Of a stretch of 64,000 nucleotides of DNA, positions 32,236 through 42,484 are shown one piece after another. The notes below the pieces were generated by a model. That model searched no databases. It saw nothing but the letters and a program-made list of their open reading frames with translations, and was not told the origin of the DNA. The first letter of the stretch is position 1. Each line of letters begins with the position of its first letter. The position numbers and the translations under genes were made by a program. This DNA comes from Rhodoligotrophos appendicifer. Its GTDB lineage: Bacteria > Pseudomonadota > Alphaproteobacteria > Rhizobiales > Im1. The stretch is from contig NZ_VHKL01000001.1 of the NCBI RefSeq assembly GCF_007474605.1, positions 248,001-312,000 of the forward strand, read 5' to 3'.

Positions 32236-33879
32236 TCAACTCGCGACCGGCCTCGCATGGCGATCGCTGGCGGTCAATGAAAATGCGGCCTTCAACAACG
32301 CCTTTGTGTAGTCCGTTTTCGGATTGTCGAAGATGTCTGCGGCCGGTCCGGCTTCCACGACCCGCCCGTCTTTCATGACCAGAACTTCGTTTGCGAGCGC
32401 GCGCACCACCTTGAGGTCATGACTGATGAACATGTAGGCGAGGCCGTGCCGCTCCTGAAGCTCACGCAGTAGGTCCACGATCTGGGCCTGAACCGACATG
32501 TCCAGAGCACTCGTAGGCTCGTCGAGCATCACAAAGCGCGGCTGCAGAACCATGGCCCGCGCAATCGCGATCCTCTGCCGCTGCCCACCGGAAAACTCGT
32601 GGGGATAGCGGTCCATGGCGCCGGGATCGAGCCCGACTTCCTCAAGGGCAGCCGCGACCCTTTCCCGCCGTTCGGTGCGGCTGAGGTCCCGGTTCTGCAC
32701 GAGGAGGCCCTCCGCGACGATGTCGACGATCGGCATGCGCGGGCTGAGCGAACCATAGGGGTCCTGGAAGACGACCTGCATATCCTTTCGCGCCGACCTG
32801 AGCTCCGATGGCGAAATGGAATCGATCGGCTTCCCGAGAAAGGCGATGCGCCCTTCCGACGAGATGAGGCGCAACAACGCCAGTCCCAGCGTGGTTTTGC
32901 CCGAGCCGGATTCCCCCACGACGCCAAGGGTCTGCCCCTCCCTCACGACCGCCGAGACGCCGTCGACCGCCTTGATGTGACCGACCACCCGCTTGAAGAA
33001 GCCGCGCTTGATCGGAAACCAGATCTTGAGGTCCGTCGTCTCCATCACGACCGGCGCCGAAAGATTAGCGGCCGGCGGATCGCCCTTGGGCTCCGCTTCC
33101 AGTAGGCGCTTCGTGTAAGGATGCTGAGGATTGTCGAAGATGGACTGAACGTCTCCCTGCTCGACGACTTTTCCCTTCGTCATCACGAAGACGCGCTGCG
33201 CCATCCGCCGCACGATGCCGAGATCATGGGTGATCAGCAGCATCGCCATTCCGAGTTCTCGCTGCAATTCCTGCATGAGGTCCAGGATCTGCGCTTGGAT
33301 CGTCACGTCCAGCGCCGTGGTCGGCTCGTCCGCGATGAGCAGATGCGGATCATTCGCCAACGCCATGGCGATCATCACCCGTTGTCTCTGCCCGCCTGAC
33401 AACTGATGGGGAAAGCTGGCCAGCCGGGTCTCCGGCTCTGGAATGCCCACGCGATTGAGCAGCTCGAGAACACGCTTGCGCGCCTGGACGTCGCTCATCC
33501 CCTGATGCAGTTTGAGGACTTCGCCGATCTGGTCCTCGATCGTATGCAGGGGATTGAGCGAGGTCATCGGTTCCTGGAACACGATGCCGATGTCATTGCC
33601 GCGAATCCGCCGCATGGTGCGATCATCCGCCGACAGGATATCGACATCCTCGAAGCGGATCTTGCCCGACGGATGACTGGCTGCTGGATAGTTCAGCAAA
33701 CGCAGGATCGACAGCGCGCTGACGCTTTTGCCCGACCCGGACTCGCCCACCAGCGCGACGGTCTCCCCCTTACCGATGTCGAAGGAAACATGATCGACAG
33801 CAAGCGTCGTGACCCCGCCCTGGGTGAAGGCCACGGAGAGGTCCTCGACGGTGAGAATGGGTTGAGTCTCACCGATCAT
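32236..33879 (-). CDS. yejF: ABC transporter ATP-binding protein YejF, dual ATPase
   Basis: A 547-residue protein with two complete ABC ATPase domains in one chain. Each has a Walker A ([16 protein letters not shown]) and a signature (LSGGQRQR at about residue 165, FSGGQRQR at about residue 435), with Walker B aspartates in [11 protein letters not shown] and [11 protein letters not shown]. It energises the Yej importer, which takes up oligopeptides and, in E. coli, microcin C. It follows YejE by 33 bp and completes an A-A-B-E-F operon on the minus strand. Confidence 0.93.
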   Translation of the reverse strand: MIGETQPILTVEDLSVAFTQGGVTTLAVDHVSFDIGKGETVALVGESGSGKSVSALSILRLLNYPAASHPSGKIRFEDVDILSADDRTMRRIRGNDIGIVFQEPMTSLNPLHTIEDQIGEVLKLHQGMSDVQARKRVLELLNRVGIPEPETRLASFPHQLSGGQRQRVMIAMALANDPHLLIADEPTTALDVTIQAQILDLMQELQRELGMAMLLITHDLGIVRRMAQRVFVMTKGKVVEQGDVQSIFDNPQHPYTKRLLEAEPKGDPPAANLSAPVVMETTDLKIWFPIKRGFFKRVVGHIKAVDGVSAVVREGQTLGVVGESGSGKTTLGLALLRLISSEGRIAFLGKPIDSISPSELRSARKDMQVVFQDPYGSLSPRMPIVDIVAEGLLVQNRDLSRTERRERVAAALEEVGLDPGAMDRYPHEFSGGQRQRIAIARAMVLQPRFVMLDEPTSALDMSVQAQIVDLLRELQERHGLAYMFISHDLKVVRALANEVLVMKDGRVVEAGPAADIFDNPKTDYTKALLKAAFSLTASDRHARPVAS

Positions 33880-33912
33880 GGAGATGCCTGTAGGGAGAGT
33901 TCCATTACCATA

Positions 33913-35097
33913 TCACCGAAACGTCTTCCGCGGATCCAAGGCATCCCGCACCGCCTCGCCGATAAAGATCAGCACGCTCAGCATCACCGCGATCACCACG
34001 AAGCCGGAGATCCCCAGCCAGGGCGCCTGCAAGTTGGACTTTCCCTGGGCCAGCAATTCGCCCAGCGAGGGCGAGCCGGGCGGCAGGCCGAAACCAAGGA
34101 AATCGAGCGACGTCAACGTCGTGATCGAGCCATTGAGGATGAACGGCATGAAAGTCAGCGTCGCCACCATGGCGTTGGGCAGGAGATGCTTGACCATGAT
34201 GAAGAGGTTCGAATGCCCCATGGCGCGCGCCGCCATGACGAATTCGAAGTTACGTCCGCGCAGGAACTCGGCCCTCACGACGCCGACCAACGCAACCCAG
34301 GAAAACAAAAGCAGGATTCCCAGCAGAATCCAGAAGCTGGGCTCGATGAAGGAGGCCAGGATGATCAAGAGATACAGCGTCGGAATCGAGTTCCAGATCT
34401 CGATGAAACGCTGGAACAGCAAATCCGTCCAACCGCCGAAATAGCCCTGCACCGCACCGGCCGCCACGCCGACGACGGAGGAAAAGATCGTCAGCACGAG
34501 GCCGAACAGCACGGAGATCCGGAACCCGTAGATCAACCGGGCCACAACGTCCCGGCCTTGATCATCCGTCCCGAGCCAGTTGAGGTTGCCCAGCGTGCAG
34601 TTTGGATCGGCGACACCCTGTGGATAGGCCGCGCAACGCTTCTCGGGCGTCATCATCCAGAAAGGCGGCGAAGGAGCAGGAACCGGAAGCTCCAGGTTGA
34701 TGGAGCGATAATTGTACCGGATCGGCGGCCACACGATCCATCCGTTCCCCTGGATCTGCTGCTGAATGAACGGGTCGCGATAATCCGTCTGCGGAAGGAA
34801 TCCGCCGAAAGTGGTCTCAGGGACATCTTGCACGACGGGAAAATAGTAATGACCCTCGTAATTCACGACGATGGGTTTGTCGTTGGCGATGATGTCGGCA
34901 AAGAGGCTCAGGATGAACAGGACGAGGAAGATCCACAGCGACCAGTAACCGCGGCGGTTGGCCTTGAAGTTGTCGAGACGACGCCGATTGATCGGTGACA
35001 GCCAACCTGTTCGAGGAGCGGCGCTCAACGCTGCAGCGCGCTCCTCGGAGGCAAGGGCGTCCGAGCCAGACGCGGTTTTGGGGGTGAGGATATCCAC
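33913..35097 (-). CDS. yejE: ABC peptide transporter permease YejE
   Basis: A 394-residue inner-membrane permease with the DppC-type layout: N-terminal helix (about residue 52-72), a long periplasmic loop typical of YejE (about 73-185), then five to six helices with the EAA-like loop ARAMGHSNLFIMVKHLLPNA. It pairs with YejB to form the translocation path. The gene abuts the yejB stop (35097/35098), so translation is probably coupled. The C-terminus ends RDALDPRKTF, the family pattern. Confidence 0.93.
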   Translation of the reverse strand: MDILTPKTASGSDALASEERAAALSAAPRTGWLSPINRRRLDNFKANRRGYWSLWIFLVLFILSLFADIIANDKPIVVNYEGHYYFPVVQDVPETTFGGFLPQTDYRDPFIQQQIQGNGWIVWPPIRYNYRSINLELPVPAPSPPFWMMTPEKRCAAYPQGVADPNCTLGNLNWLGTDDQGRDVVARLIYGFRISVLFGLVLTIFSSVVGVAAGAVQGYFGGWTDLLFQRFIEIWNSIPTLYLLIILASFIEPSFWILLGILLLFSWVALVGVVRAEFLRGRNFEFVMAARAMGHSNLFIMVKHLLPNAMVATLTFMPFILNGSITTLTSLDFLGFGLPPGSPSLGELLAQGKSNLQAPWLGISGFVVIAVMLSVLIFIGEAVRDALDPRKTFR

Positions 35098-36207
35098 TCA
35101 ATTTCCCCGCGTTTCGAAGTCGATGCGCGGATCGACCCACGTATAGGTGAGGTCGCTCAGCAGGTTTATGAGCAGGCCTATCAGCCCGAGAATGTAAAGG
35201 GTTGCGAAGACCACCGGATAATCCCGGTTGATCACCGATTCATAGGAGAGCAGGCCGAGCCCATCGAGCGAGAAGATCGTCTCGATCAGCAGCGATCCGG
35301 TGAAGAAGGCCGAGATGAAGGCGCCGGGAAAGCCCGCGATCAGGATCAGCATGGCGTTCCGGAAGACATGCCCGTAAAGGACCTGGCGCTCCGTGAGCCC
35401 CTTGGCCCGGGCAGTCATCACATATTGCTTGCGGACCTCGTCCAGGAACGAGTTCTTCGTCAACAGCGCGGTCGTAGCGAACGCCCCCACCACCATCGAG
35501 GTGATCGGCAGCACGAGATGCCAGAAATAATCGATGATCTTTTCGTACCACGGCATTTGCGACCAGTTGTCCGAGGTGAGGCCGCGCAGGGGAAACCAGT
35601 CGAGAAACGAGCCTCCGGCGAACAGCACGATCAGCAGCACCGCGAACAGGAAGCTGGGGATGGCATAGCCGACGATGATGACCCCGCTGGTCCAGACATC
35701 GAACTTCGATCCGTCACGCATCGCCTTCGCGATACCCAGCGGCACTGAGATTGCGTAGGAAATCAGTGTCATCCAGAGGCCGAGTGAGATCGAAACCGGC
35801 ATCTTCTCTTTGATCAGCTGCACGACCGAAACGTCGCGGAAGTAGCTGTTGCCGAAATTGAAGGTCGCGTAGTTCTTGAGCATGAGCAGGAAGCGTTCAT
35901 GAGCCGGCTTGTCGAAGCCGAATTGCTTCTCGAGCTCCTTGATGAACTGCGGGTCGAGTCCTCTTGCGCCGCGATACTTGGAGCCGGCGCCGACATCATC
36001 GCCTGCGCCTCTGTTGCCTCCCATGATCGTATCGCCGCCGCTGCCTCCGATCCGCGCCGTGGCGCTGACATCGGTTCCGGAAAGCTGGGCGAGCACTTTC
36101 TCCACCGGCCCCCCTGGCGCGAACTGCACGATGATGAAGCTGATCAGCATGATCCCGAGGAGCGTGGGGATCATCAGCAGAAGCCGCCGCAGGATGTAAG
36201 CAGACAT
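35098..36207 (-). CDS. yejB: ABC peptide transporter permease YejB
   Basis: A 369-residue DppB-type permease. The first helix (about 8-28) is followed by [16 protein letters not shown] and a glycine-rich periplasmic segment that is normal for YejB. The EAA-like loop reads [21 protein letters not shown]. It forms the channel with YejE. It starts 3 bp before the downstream end of the first binding-protein gene and is immediately followed by yejE, consistent with one operon. Confidence 0.93.
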   Translation of the reverse strand: MSAYILRRLLLMIPTLLGIMLISFIIVQFAPGGPVEKVLAQLSGTDVSATARIGGSGGDTIMGGNRGAGDDVGAGSKYRGARGLDPQFIKELEKQFGFDKPAHERFLLMLKNYATFNFGNSYFRDVSVVQLIKEKMPVSISLGLWMTLISYAISVPLGIAKAMRDGSKFDVWTSGVIIVGYAIPSFLFAVLLIVLFAGGSFLDWFPLRGLTSDNWSQMPWYEKIIDYFWHLVLPITSMVVGAFATTALLTKNSFLDEVRKQYVMTARAKGLTERQVLYGHVFRNAMLILIAGFPGAFISAFFTGSLLIETIFSLDGLGLLSYESVINRDYPVVFATLYILGLIGLLINLLSDLTYTWVDPRIDFETRGN

Positions 36208-36210
36208 GGC

Positions 36211-38046
36211 CTATTCGCTCAGACCGATGGCGTTGGCCCTCTGCGGGTCATACCACCATGTATCGACGATCCCGAGATCGTATGTGGCGACGGTCTCCGG
36301 CTTCCCGAAGGCATCCCAATAGGCCAGCCGATGTTTGTTGGAAAACCACTGCGGCACCCAGAAATGCTCCGCCCGGAGCACGCGGTCGAGCGCGCGGGCA
36401 GCGGTCGTCATCTCCTCGCGTGATTTGGCATCGACGACTGTGCCGATCAGCGCGTCGACCGCCGGAGACTTCAATCCGGAAAGATTGTTGCTGCCATTGT
36501 CGCCGGCGGCATCCGAGCCGAAGAAGTTCCGCATTTCCGGCCCTGGGGTCATGCCCAGCACGAACCGCGTCGTCGTGACGTCGAAGTCGAACGACTTCAG
36601 CCGCTCTTGATACTGGGCGGAATCGACGATCCGCATACGTCCCTCGATCCCGAGCAGCCGCAGATTTTTGACATAGGGGCTGACGACCCGCTCGAAGGTT
36701 GGCTCGAACATGAGGAACTCGATGGTCAGCGCCTCTCCCTTCTCGTTGACACGGCGGCCGCCTTCGTTCTTCCAGCCCGCTTCGTCAAGCAGCCGCGCGG
36801 CCTCGCGGAGCAGCGCGCGGTCTTGCCCTGAGCCGTTGCTGACGGGAGAGACATAGGGCTCTTGGAACACCGCCGCGCCAAGATCCTGCCGCAGGGGTTC
36901 CAGCAGCGCCAGCTCCTCGGCGGAAGGCAGTCCGCTGGCCTTCAGCGGCGAATTCTCGAAGATCGAGTTGGTCCGCGCATAGGAGCCGTAGAACAGGTTC
37001 TTGTTCATCCACTCGAAGTCAAACGCATAATCCAAAGCCATGCGTACGCGCGGATCCTTGAACTTGTCCCGGCGCATGTTGAGGAAAAACCCTTGCGCGC
37101 CGGAGGGCTCGTGATTGGGCAGTTCGGTCTTGATCATCTGCCCGTTCTTCACGGCCGATATGTTGTATTGCGTGGCCCAGTCGCGCGACGTGAACTCCTC
37201 GCGCAGCAAGTATACCTTGGCCTTCAAAGCCTCCAGCTCGGCCGTACGATCTCGGAAGTACTCGTATCGCACCTGGTCGAAATTGTAGCGGCCGCGATTG
37301 ACCGGCAGATCCTTGCCCCAATAGTCGGGTCGGCGCTCATAGGTGATGTAATTGCCCTGCCGCACGGCCCCGACCTTGTAGGGCCCCGATCCGAGAGGCG
37401 CGTCCAAAGTGGTCTGTTCGAAGGGCTTGGCTGTATAATAAGCCTTTGACAGCACCGGCAGACCGGCAACCGTCAGCGGCAGATCGCGGATATTTGTCCC
37501 CTTGAAGGTGAACTTGACGGTATGCGGGTCGACCGCACTCGCTGTCTCGACATCGCGCAGTTGCACGCGGTACCCGGGGCTGCCCTTGGTCTTCAGCGTC
37601 TCCAAGGTGAAAACCACATCCTCCGCCGTGATCGCCGTACCGTCTGAGAACTTCGCCTCAGGGCGCAGGAAGAACACAGCGCTCATCTTGTCGTCGGCCA
37701 CCTCGACACTCTCGGCGACGAGACCGTACATCGCGTCAGGCTCGTCTTGCGCTCGAGCCATGAGCGTATCGAAGGTCAGCTCCATTCCCTGCGCGGGATC
37801 GCCTCGCAGAATGAACGGGTTGAGACTGTTGAAGGTGTTCAGCGCAGCGGTGCCGATGCGCGAGATCTTGCCGCCCTTCGGCGCATCGGGGTTCACATAC
37901 TCGAAATGCTTGAAGTCGGCGGGATACTTCAGCTCCCCGAAGGTTGAGACCCCATGCCGCCTCTCAGCGGCAACACTGGGACCGCTCGCAACCAGCGCCA
38001 GACCGGCAGCCATAGCGAGCGCTAGCCAACGGCGGCTCAGCTCCAT
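36211..38046 (-). CDS. Extracellular peptide-binding protein YejA, copy 1
   Basis: A 611-residue family 5 solute-binding protein with a Sec signal peptide (about residues 1-28, ending SVAAE). The YejA features HGVSTFGELKYPADFKHFEYV and LNTFNSLNPFIL (split by PDAPKGG) are present (first motif longer than needed). It captures peptides for the YejBEF importer. It starts 2 bp after the stop of a second YejA gene, to which it is a diverged paralogue. I chose ATG 38046 because it opens a clean signal peptide; the upstream ATG 38187 overlaps the neighbouring coding sequence. Confidence 0.92.
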   Translation of the reverse strand: MELSRRWLALAMAAGLALVASGPSVAAERRHGVSTFGELKYPADFKHFEYVNPDAPKGGKISRIGTAALNTFNSLNPFILRGDPAQGMELTFDTLMARAQDEPDAMYGLVAESVEVADDKMSAVFFLRPEAKFSDGTAITAEDVVFTLETLKTKGSPGYRVQLRDVETASAVDPHTVKFTFKGTNIRDLPLTVAGLPVLSKAYYTAKPFEQTTLDAPLGSGPYKVGAVRQGNYITYERRPDYWGKDLPVNRGRYNFDQVRYEYFRDRTAELEALKAKVYLLREEFTSRDWATQYNISAVKNGQMIKTELPNHEPSGAQGFFLNMRRDKFKDPRVRMALDYAFDFEWMNKNLFYGSYARTNSIFENSPLKASGLPSAEELALLEPLRQDLGAAVFQEPYVSPVSNGSGQDRALLREAARLLDEAGWKNEGGRRVNEKGEALTIEFLMFEPTFERVVSPYVKNLRLLGIEGRMRIVDSAQYQERLKSFDFDVTTTRFVLGMTPGPEMRNFFGSDAAGDNGSNNLSGLKSPAVDALIGTVVDAKSREEMTTAARALDRVLRAEHFWVPQWFSNKHRLAYWDAFGKPETVATYDLGIVDTWWYDPQRANAIGLSE

Positions 38047-38048
38047 TC

Positions 38049-39920
38049 TCACCCCTGCCCTTTGATTTTGGACGCTTTCTCTCGATCGTACCACCAGATC
38101 GACGGAAATCCGGTAGAATATTTGGGCATGGTTTCCGGATGAGAGAACCGGTTCCAACGCGCAGTCCGATCTGTGGGTGTATACCACTGCGGTACAACGA
38201 AATGGTGCCAGAGGAGGACCCGGTCCAAGGCATGGCAGGCAGCGACAAGCTCCTCTCGGCTCTTGGCGTAGATGATCCTGTCGATGAGGGAGTCGATGGC
38301 GGGATCCTTGATCCCGATCATGTTCTGGCTGCCCCTCTGCTCTGCAGCTTGGCTGCCCCAGTAATTCCGCTGTTCGTTGCCCGGCGACAGGGATTGCGGC
38401 CAGGAATGAACGATGATGTCGAAGTCGAAATTATCGGTACGGTTCTGATACTGGGCCGTGTCGACGGTGCGGACGGTCGCTTGAACTCCGAGCCGCTTGA
38501 GCGACTGTGTAAATGGCAGAATGACCCGTTCGAAATCCGGCTGGACGTTTAGGAATTCGACGGTCATCGCATCGCCGGCCGCGTTCTTGAGCACCCCCTC
38601 TTGAATCGACCATCCCGCATCGTTGAGCAGCTTCATTGCCGCGCGAAGATTGTTGCGCTGTTCCTGGGGATCGCTGTTGACGGGGTTCTTGTATTCCTGA
38701 GTGAAGACCTCCGGCGGAACCTTGTCGCGAACGGATTCGAGGATCTCCAGCTCTATCCCTTGCGGCAGGCCCGTGGCCGCCAGCTCCGAATTCTCGAAGT
38801 AGCTGTTCATCCGCTTGTAGAGACCATAGAACAGCGTCTTGTTCGCCCACTCGAAATCGAAGGCATTGTTGAACGCCTGACGCACGCGTGGATCGGAGAA
38901 CTTCGCCCGCCTCGTGTTGAACGCAAAGGCCTGCATGCCATCGGGATTGTCGAGCTTGAACTCCTCCTTGATGACATCGCCTCGTTTGACCGCGGGAAAG
39001 TCGTACTGTGTCGCCCAGTTTCGGGCTGAATTCTCGGTGCGCCAATCATACTGGTCAGCCTTGAACCCCTGCATGGCCACCGTCATGTCGAGGAAGTATT
39101 CTTGGACGATCTCGTCGATATTGTTGCTGCCAATGTTGACCGGCAGATCCTTCGCCCAATAATCCTCCACCCGCTTCAGCGAAATGGTCCGTCCGGTCAC
39201 CACGCGGTCGACCCGGTAAGCGCCATTCCCAAGAGGCACTTCCAAGGTCGTCGATGACAGGTCCCTTGCCTTTCCATTAGCATCCATACCCGTCCACCAC
39301 GCCTTCGACAGGACATTGAGCTGTCCCGTGATGTTTGGCAGTTCGCGATTTCCGCTCTGGTCGAAGAAGAGTGTGACCTCGTCATCCCCCGTCTTCTCGG
39401 CCTTCGTCACATTCTGATAATAGGCGGCGTAGAACGGGTGTGACTTCTTGATCGCCTCGAGACTGAAGATGACGTCGTCGGGCGTGACGGGCGTCCCGTC
39501 ATGGAACTTCGCCTCCTTCCGCAGCCGGTAGGTGACGCGCGAAAAATCTGCGGGAAACTTGATCGACTCCGCGATCAGTCCGTAGGACGTACTGGCTTCG
39601 TCCAAGGACGCGGCCATCAAGGTATCGAAGCAGAACGCAACCAGACCCGCGGCCCTACCCTTGTAGGTAAAGGGGTTCAGGCTGTCGAATGAGCCCAGCC
39701 CCAGCATCCGCACGCGGCCGCCCTTTGGCGCCTCTGGGTTAACGTAATCGAAGTGCTTGAAATCGGGCGCGTATTTGAGATTACCGAACAACGAGGAGCC
39801 GTGCAGCCATTGGTCGGCATCTTGGGCATAGGCGGGGCCGGAAAGAAAGCCGGGACGGATGAGGCCGAGTCCAGCCGTGGCGCCGAACAGCGTGAGGGCA
39901 TTTCTCCGGGTAAATTCCAT
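38049..39920 (-). CDS. Extracellular peptide-binding protein YejA, copy 2
   Basis: A 623-residue family 5 solute-binding protein, first gene of the Yej operon. Its N-terminus TRRNALTLFGATAGLG carries a twin-arginine pattern, unlike the Sec-type signal of copy 1. Mature motifs are parallel: HGSSLFGNLKYAPDFKHFDY, EAPKGG and GSFDSLNPFTYKG. Two tandem, differently exported binding proteins sharing one permease set would widen the range of peptides captured. The gene begins 61 bp before the terminator of the upstream cytochrome gene. Confidence 0.92.
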   Translation of the reverse strand: MEFTRRNALTLFGATAGLGLIRPGFLSGPAYAQDADQWLHGSSLFGNLKYAPDFKHFDYVNPEAPKGGRVRMLGLGSFDSLNPFTYKGRAAGLVAFCFDTLMAASLDEASTSYGLIAESIKFPADFSRVTYRLRKEAKFHDGTPVTPDDVIFSLEAIKKSHPFYAAYYQNVTKAEKTGDDEVTLFFDQSGNRELPNITGQLNVLSKAWWTGMDANGKARDLSSTTLEVPLGNGAYRVDRVVTGRTISLKRVEDYWAKDLPVNIGSNNIDEIVQEYFLDMTVAMQGFKADQYDWRTENSARNWATQYDFPAVKRGDVIKEEFKLDNPDGMQAFAFNTRRAKFSDPRVRQAFNNAFDFEWANKTLFYGLYKRMNSYFENSELAATGLPQGIELEILESVRDKVPPEVFTQEYKNPVNSDPQEQRNNLRAAMKLLNDAGWSIQEGVLKNAAGDAMTVEFLNVQPDFERVILPFTQSLKRLGVQATVRTVDTAQYQNRTDNFDFDIIVHSWPQSLSPGNEQRNYWGSQAAEQRGSQNMIGIKDPAIDSLIDRIIYAKSREELVAACHALDRVLLWHHFVVPQWYTPTDRTARWNRFSHPETMPKYSTGFPSIWWYDREKASKIKGQG

Positions 39921-39981
39921 CGTAATTCCGCTCCGTTACGCCAAGCGCCTGAATCCATATAGGCTCTATGCCACAAACAAA

Positions 39982-40008
39982 AACGCCGACGAAAGGTTCG
40001 TCGGCGTT
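39982..40008 (-). terminator. Rho-independent terminator of the cytochrome c gene
   Basis: AACGCCGACGAA and TTCGTCGGCGTT form a perfect 12-bp stem with a three-base loop. Read on the minus strand the stem is followed by TTTGTTTGTGG, so it terminates the minus-strand cytochrome gene 28 bp after its stop codon and insulates the Yej operon. Confidence 0.85.
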
Positions 40009-40035
40009 AAATCTTCGTAAGAAGACCGTGATGGA

Positions 40036-41484
40036 TCACTGCGGCAGGGGCTGCGGAGTGTCTGCCAGCGACCGCAGATAGACCAGCAACGCGGCCCGAT
40101 CCGTGTCCTTCTTGATCCCGGCAAAAGCCATCTTCGTGCCTGGCACGGAGGCTCTCGGGTTAGCCAGGTAGTCGAAAAGGTGCTGGTAACTCCAGTCCCC
40201 CCACTCCTTCGCCTTCGCCTGCATCGCCGGCGAGAACGAGAAATTCCGGGACGGCGATGCGATTTCTTCGCCCACGATGCCGTACAAGTTTGGACCTATC
40301 TTGTTTGCACCACCCTTGTCGAAAGTATGGCACGCCGCACACTTCTTCGCCTGCGCTTGGCCCTGCTCGATTGTCGCCTTCGCCATGAGAGCGCCGAGAC
40401 CGCTGCCCCCTGCAGCAGCGGTAGCCGCTGGAGCGGCCGGGGTAGCTGTAGCGGCCGGGGCCGGTGTAGCGGTGGCAGCCGGCGCGGTCGTCGCACCTGC
40501 TGTCCCGGGAGTAGCTCCTCCCGCCTGCGCGCTATCATTGGCCGTCTGCGCGGGTGAGGCCGTCTGCGGTACCTCGGTAGCGGGCACCTGGGAGGATTGA
40601 GAGGCCTGAGCCTGCTCGGCAGGTTGCACGGCCTGACCCGACGCGGTCGTCTGACCGCCGTTGCTGGCATTGGACTCCTGCTGCGCAGGCTGCGTGGCCT
40701 GACCTGTCGCAGGCGACTGTGTCGATCCTTCGGTTGCCGGCTGCTCGGTGGCGCCCTGTTGCGGAGCCGGAGCCACCGCATCGCCACCCGGCTGGCGTCC
40801 CGTCGCATCACCAGAGCCCGCTGGGGCCTGGGGATTTCCGGCATCCCCCGTCTGAGCGGAAGGATCGGAAGGAGCCTCGCTGGGACTGACTTGTCCAGCA
40901 GCAGCACCGCCTGCGTTCGTCTCGGCTGCAGGCACGGCGGGAAGAGGTGGAGGATTGTCGTTCTGCTCGCGCAGCCAAGCGATCAGATCGGCGCGATCCT
41001 GATCATTCTTGATCCCGGCGAAGCTCATCTTCGTGCCCGGAACGTAGCCCTGGGGGCTGGCAAGGAAAGCGTTGAGGGTGTCGAAGCCCCAGTTGTGGAT
41101 TTCCTCGCCCTTCGCCACCATGGCGGGCGAGAACTGGAACCCAAGAGCGGGAGCCGCAACCTCTTCTCCAACGATGTTGTAGAGATTGGGACCGATCTTG
41201 TTTCCGCCGTCCTTCTCAAAGCTATGGCAAGCTGCGCACTTCTTGCTCTGTGCCGCGCCCTTGTCGAGGCTGGCTTTGGCCAGCAGCTCGGCGAAGGGCA
41301 CCTGCGGCGCGGCCGCTGCCTGTTCACCGCCAGCCGGCGCTTCCGCCACGGCGACGGCAAAGCCCGGCTTCTCCGGAGCTTCGTTGTGATAGACGATTTC
41401 AGCGAGTTGCTTGAGACCGAGAGTGACGAGGAGCGTGAAGAGGATCGCCCCAGCGATCTTGTTGAATTCGAACGAATCCATCAT
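40036..41484 (-). CDS. Membrane-anchored cytochrome c with two haem domains
   Basis: A 482-residue protein. An N-terminal helix (about 10-30) anchors it, as in CycM/cytochrome c552. Domain 1 has CAACH at 83-87 and axial methionine M153 in VPGTKMSF; domain 2 has CAACH at 382-386 and M452 in VPGTKMAF. The two domains are near-duplicates (KKCAACH, NKIGPNLY, IVGEE in both) joined by a roughly 185-residue low-complexity linker rich in Ala, Gln, Pro, Thr and Ser. It should carry electrons at the periplasmic face, for example to a terminal oxidase. A terminator follows. Single-gene unit, divergent from kdsB. Confidence 0.93.
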   Translation of the reverse strand: MMDSFEFNKIAGAILFTLLVTLGLKQLAEIVYHNEAPEKPGFAVAVAEAPAGGEQAAAAPQVPFAELLAKASLDKGAAQSKKCAACHSFEKDGGNKIGPNLYNIVGEEVAAPALGFQFSPAMVAKGEEIHNWGFDTLNAFLASPQGYVPGTKMSFAGIKNDQDRADLIAWLREQNDNPPPLPAVPAAETNAGGAAAGQVSPSEAPSDPSAQTGDAGNPQAPAGSGDATGRQPGGDAVAPAPQQGATEQPATEGSTQSPATGQATQPAQQESNASNGGQTTASGQAVQPAEQAQASQSSQVPATEVPQTASPAQTANDSAQAGGATPGTAGATTAPAATATPAPAATATPAAPAATAAAGGSGLGALMAKATIEQGQAQAKKCAACHTFDKGGANKIGPNLYGIVGEEIASPSRNFSFSPAMQAKAKEWGDWSYQHLFDYLANPRASVPGTKMAFAGIKKDTDRAALLVYLRSLADTPQPLPQ

Positions 41485-41670
41485 GTGCAGTGCGTCCCCT
41501 CTCCCGCTGTGATGGAGCCAAACATATAGACCGCCGTAATTAATTCCACGCGGTGAAATTCGATCCCACGCGCGGGCCGGACCCTAATTCTTTCACCATT
41601 GCCTTGCAACCGCCATGACCTCATGCGCACATATGCCGCGCTGATTTTTGCCGGGATCAACGAAGGGACC

Positions 41671-42432
41671 ATGATGGCCGTTCCAAACGCGCATAATACC
41701 CTCGTTGTCATTCCGGCACGTATGGCGGCAACCCGGCTTCCCGGCAAGCCCCTTGCCGATATTTGCGGCCTGCCCATGATCGTCCACGTCTTGCGCCGTG
41801 CCGAAGCCGCCGGTGTCGGCCGCGTGGTGGTGGCCTGCGGTGATTCGGAAATTGCCATGGCGGTCGAGGCCGCCGGTGGACATGCCGTGATGACCGACCC
41901 GAACCTCGCAAGCGGATCCGACAGGGTGCAGGCCGCGGCGTCAACCCTGGACCCTGACGGCTCCTATGAGATCGTCATCAACCTGCAGGGTGACCTGCCG
42001 ACGGTCGATCCGGAGGCGTTGCGCGCCTCGCTGCTCCCTCTCCATAATCCCCAGGTGGACATTGCGACCCCGGTCGCGCGCATCCGGGATCGTGAGGAGG
42101 AGGAGAGCGACGCCGTCGTCAAGGCCATTGCGCGCTTCGAGCACGGCGCCCGCACCGCGCGGGCCGAGGACTTCGTCCGCGAACTGCCCCCCGATGCCGA
42201 GGGACCCCATCTCCACCACATCGGCATTTATGCTTTTCGTCGCCCCGCCCTCGATCGGTTTGTGAGGCTTCCGGTTTCCGCTTCCGAGGTGCAACGCCGG
42301 CTGGAACAGCTGCGTGCATTGGACAATGGCATGCGCATAGATGTTGCGCTCGTTGACACTGCCCCCTTCGGTGTCGATACTCCGGCCGACCTTGAAAGGG
42401 CTCGCGGCGTGATCGCCTCCAGGCGGGCCTGA
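41671..42432 (+). CDS. kdsB: 3-deoxy-manno-octulosonate cytidylyltransferase KdsB
   Basis: A 253-residue CMP-Kdo synthetase that activates Kdo with CTP for lipopolysaccharide core assembly. The nucleotide-binding segment VVIPARMAATRLPGKPLA and the later NLQGDLP and HIGIYAFR motifs match the family. Two adjacent ATGs (41671 and 41674) fit the start, with GAAGGG upstream; an ATG at 41599 would add 24 unrelated residues. It precedes pheA by 52 bp on the same strand, the usual rhizobial kdsB-pheA order. Confidence 0.95.
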   Translation: MMAVPNAHNTLVVIPARMAATRLPGKPLADICGLPMIVHVLRRAEAAGVGRVVVACGDSEIAMAVEAAGGHAVMTDPNLASGSDRVQAAASTLDPDGSYEIVINLQGDLPTVDPEALRASLLPLHNPQVDIATPVARIRDREEEESDAVVKAIARFEHGARTARAEDFVRELPPDAEGPHLHHIGIYAFRRPALDRFVRLPVSASEVQRRLEQLRALDNGMRIDVALVDTAPFGVDTPADLERARGVIASRRA

Positions 42433-42484
42433 TCCTCAAAATCGGACCGGTGTTTAAGCGGCCGGCCGCAGTCGGTGAAAAATC

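Noticed and set aside
33406-34998. 530-codon frame opposite yejF/yejE
   Set aside because: Runs across the antisense of two real genes and their gap, with composition typical of a mirrored frame (rich in His, Arg, Asp). No domain recognised.
35098-36207. Gly-rich insertion in YejB as an unusual feature
   Set aside because: A similar glycine-rich periplasmic segment is normal in YejB proteins.
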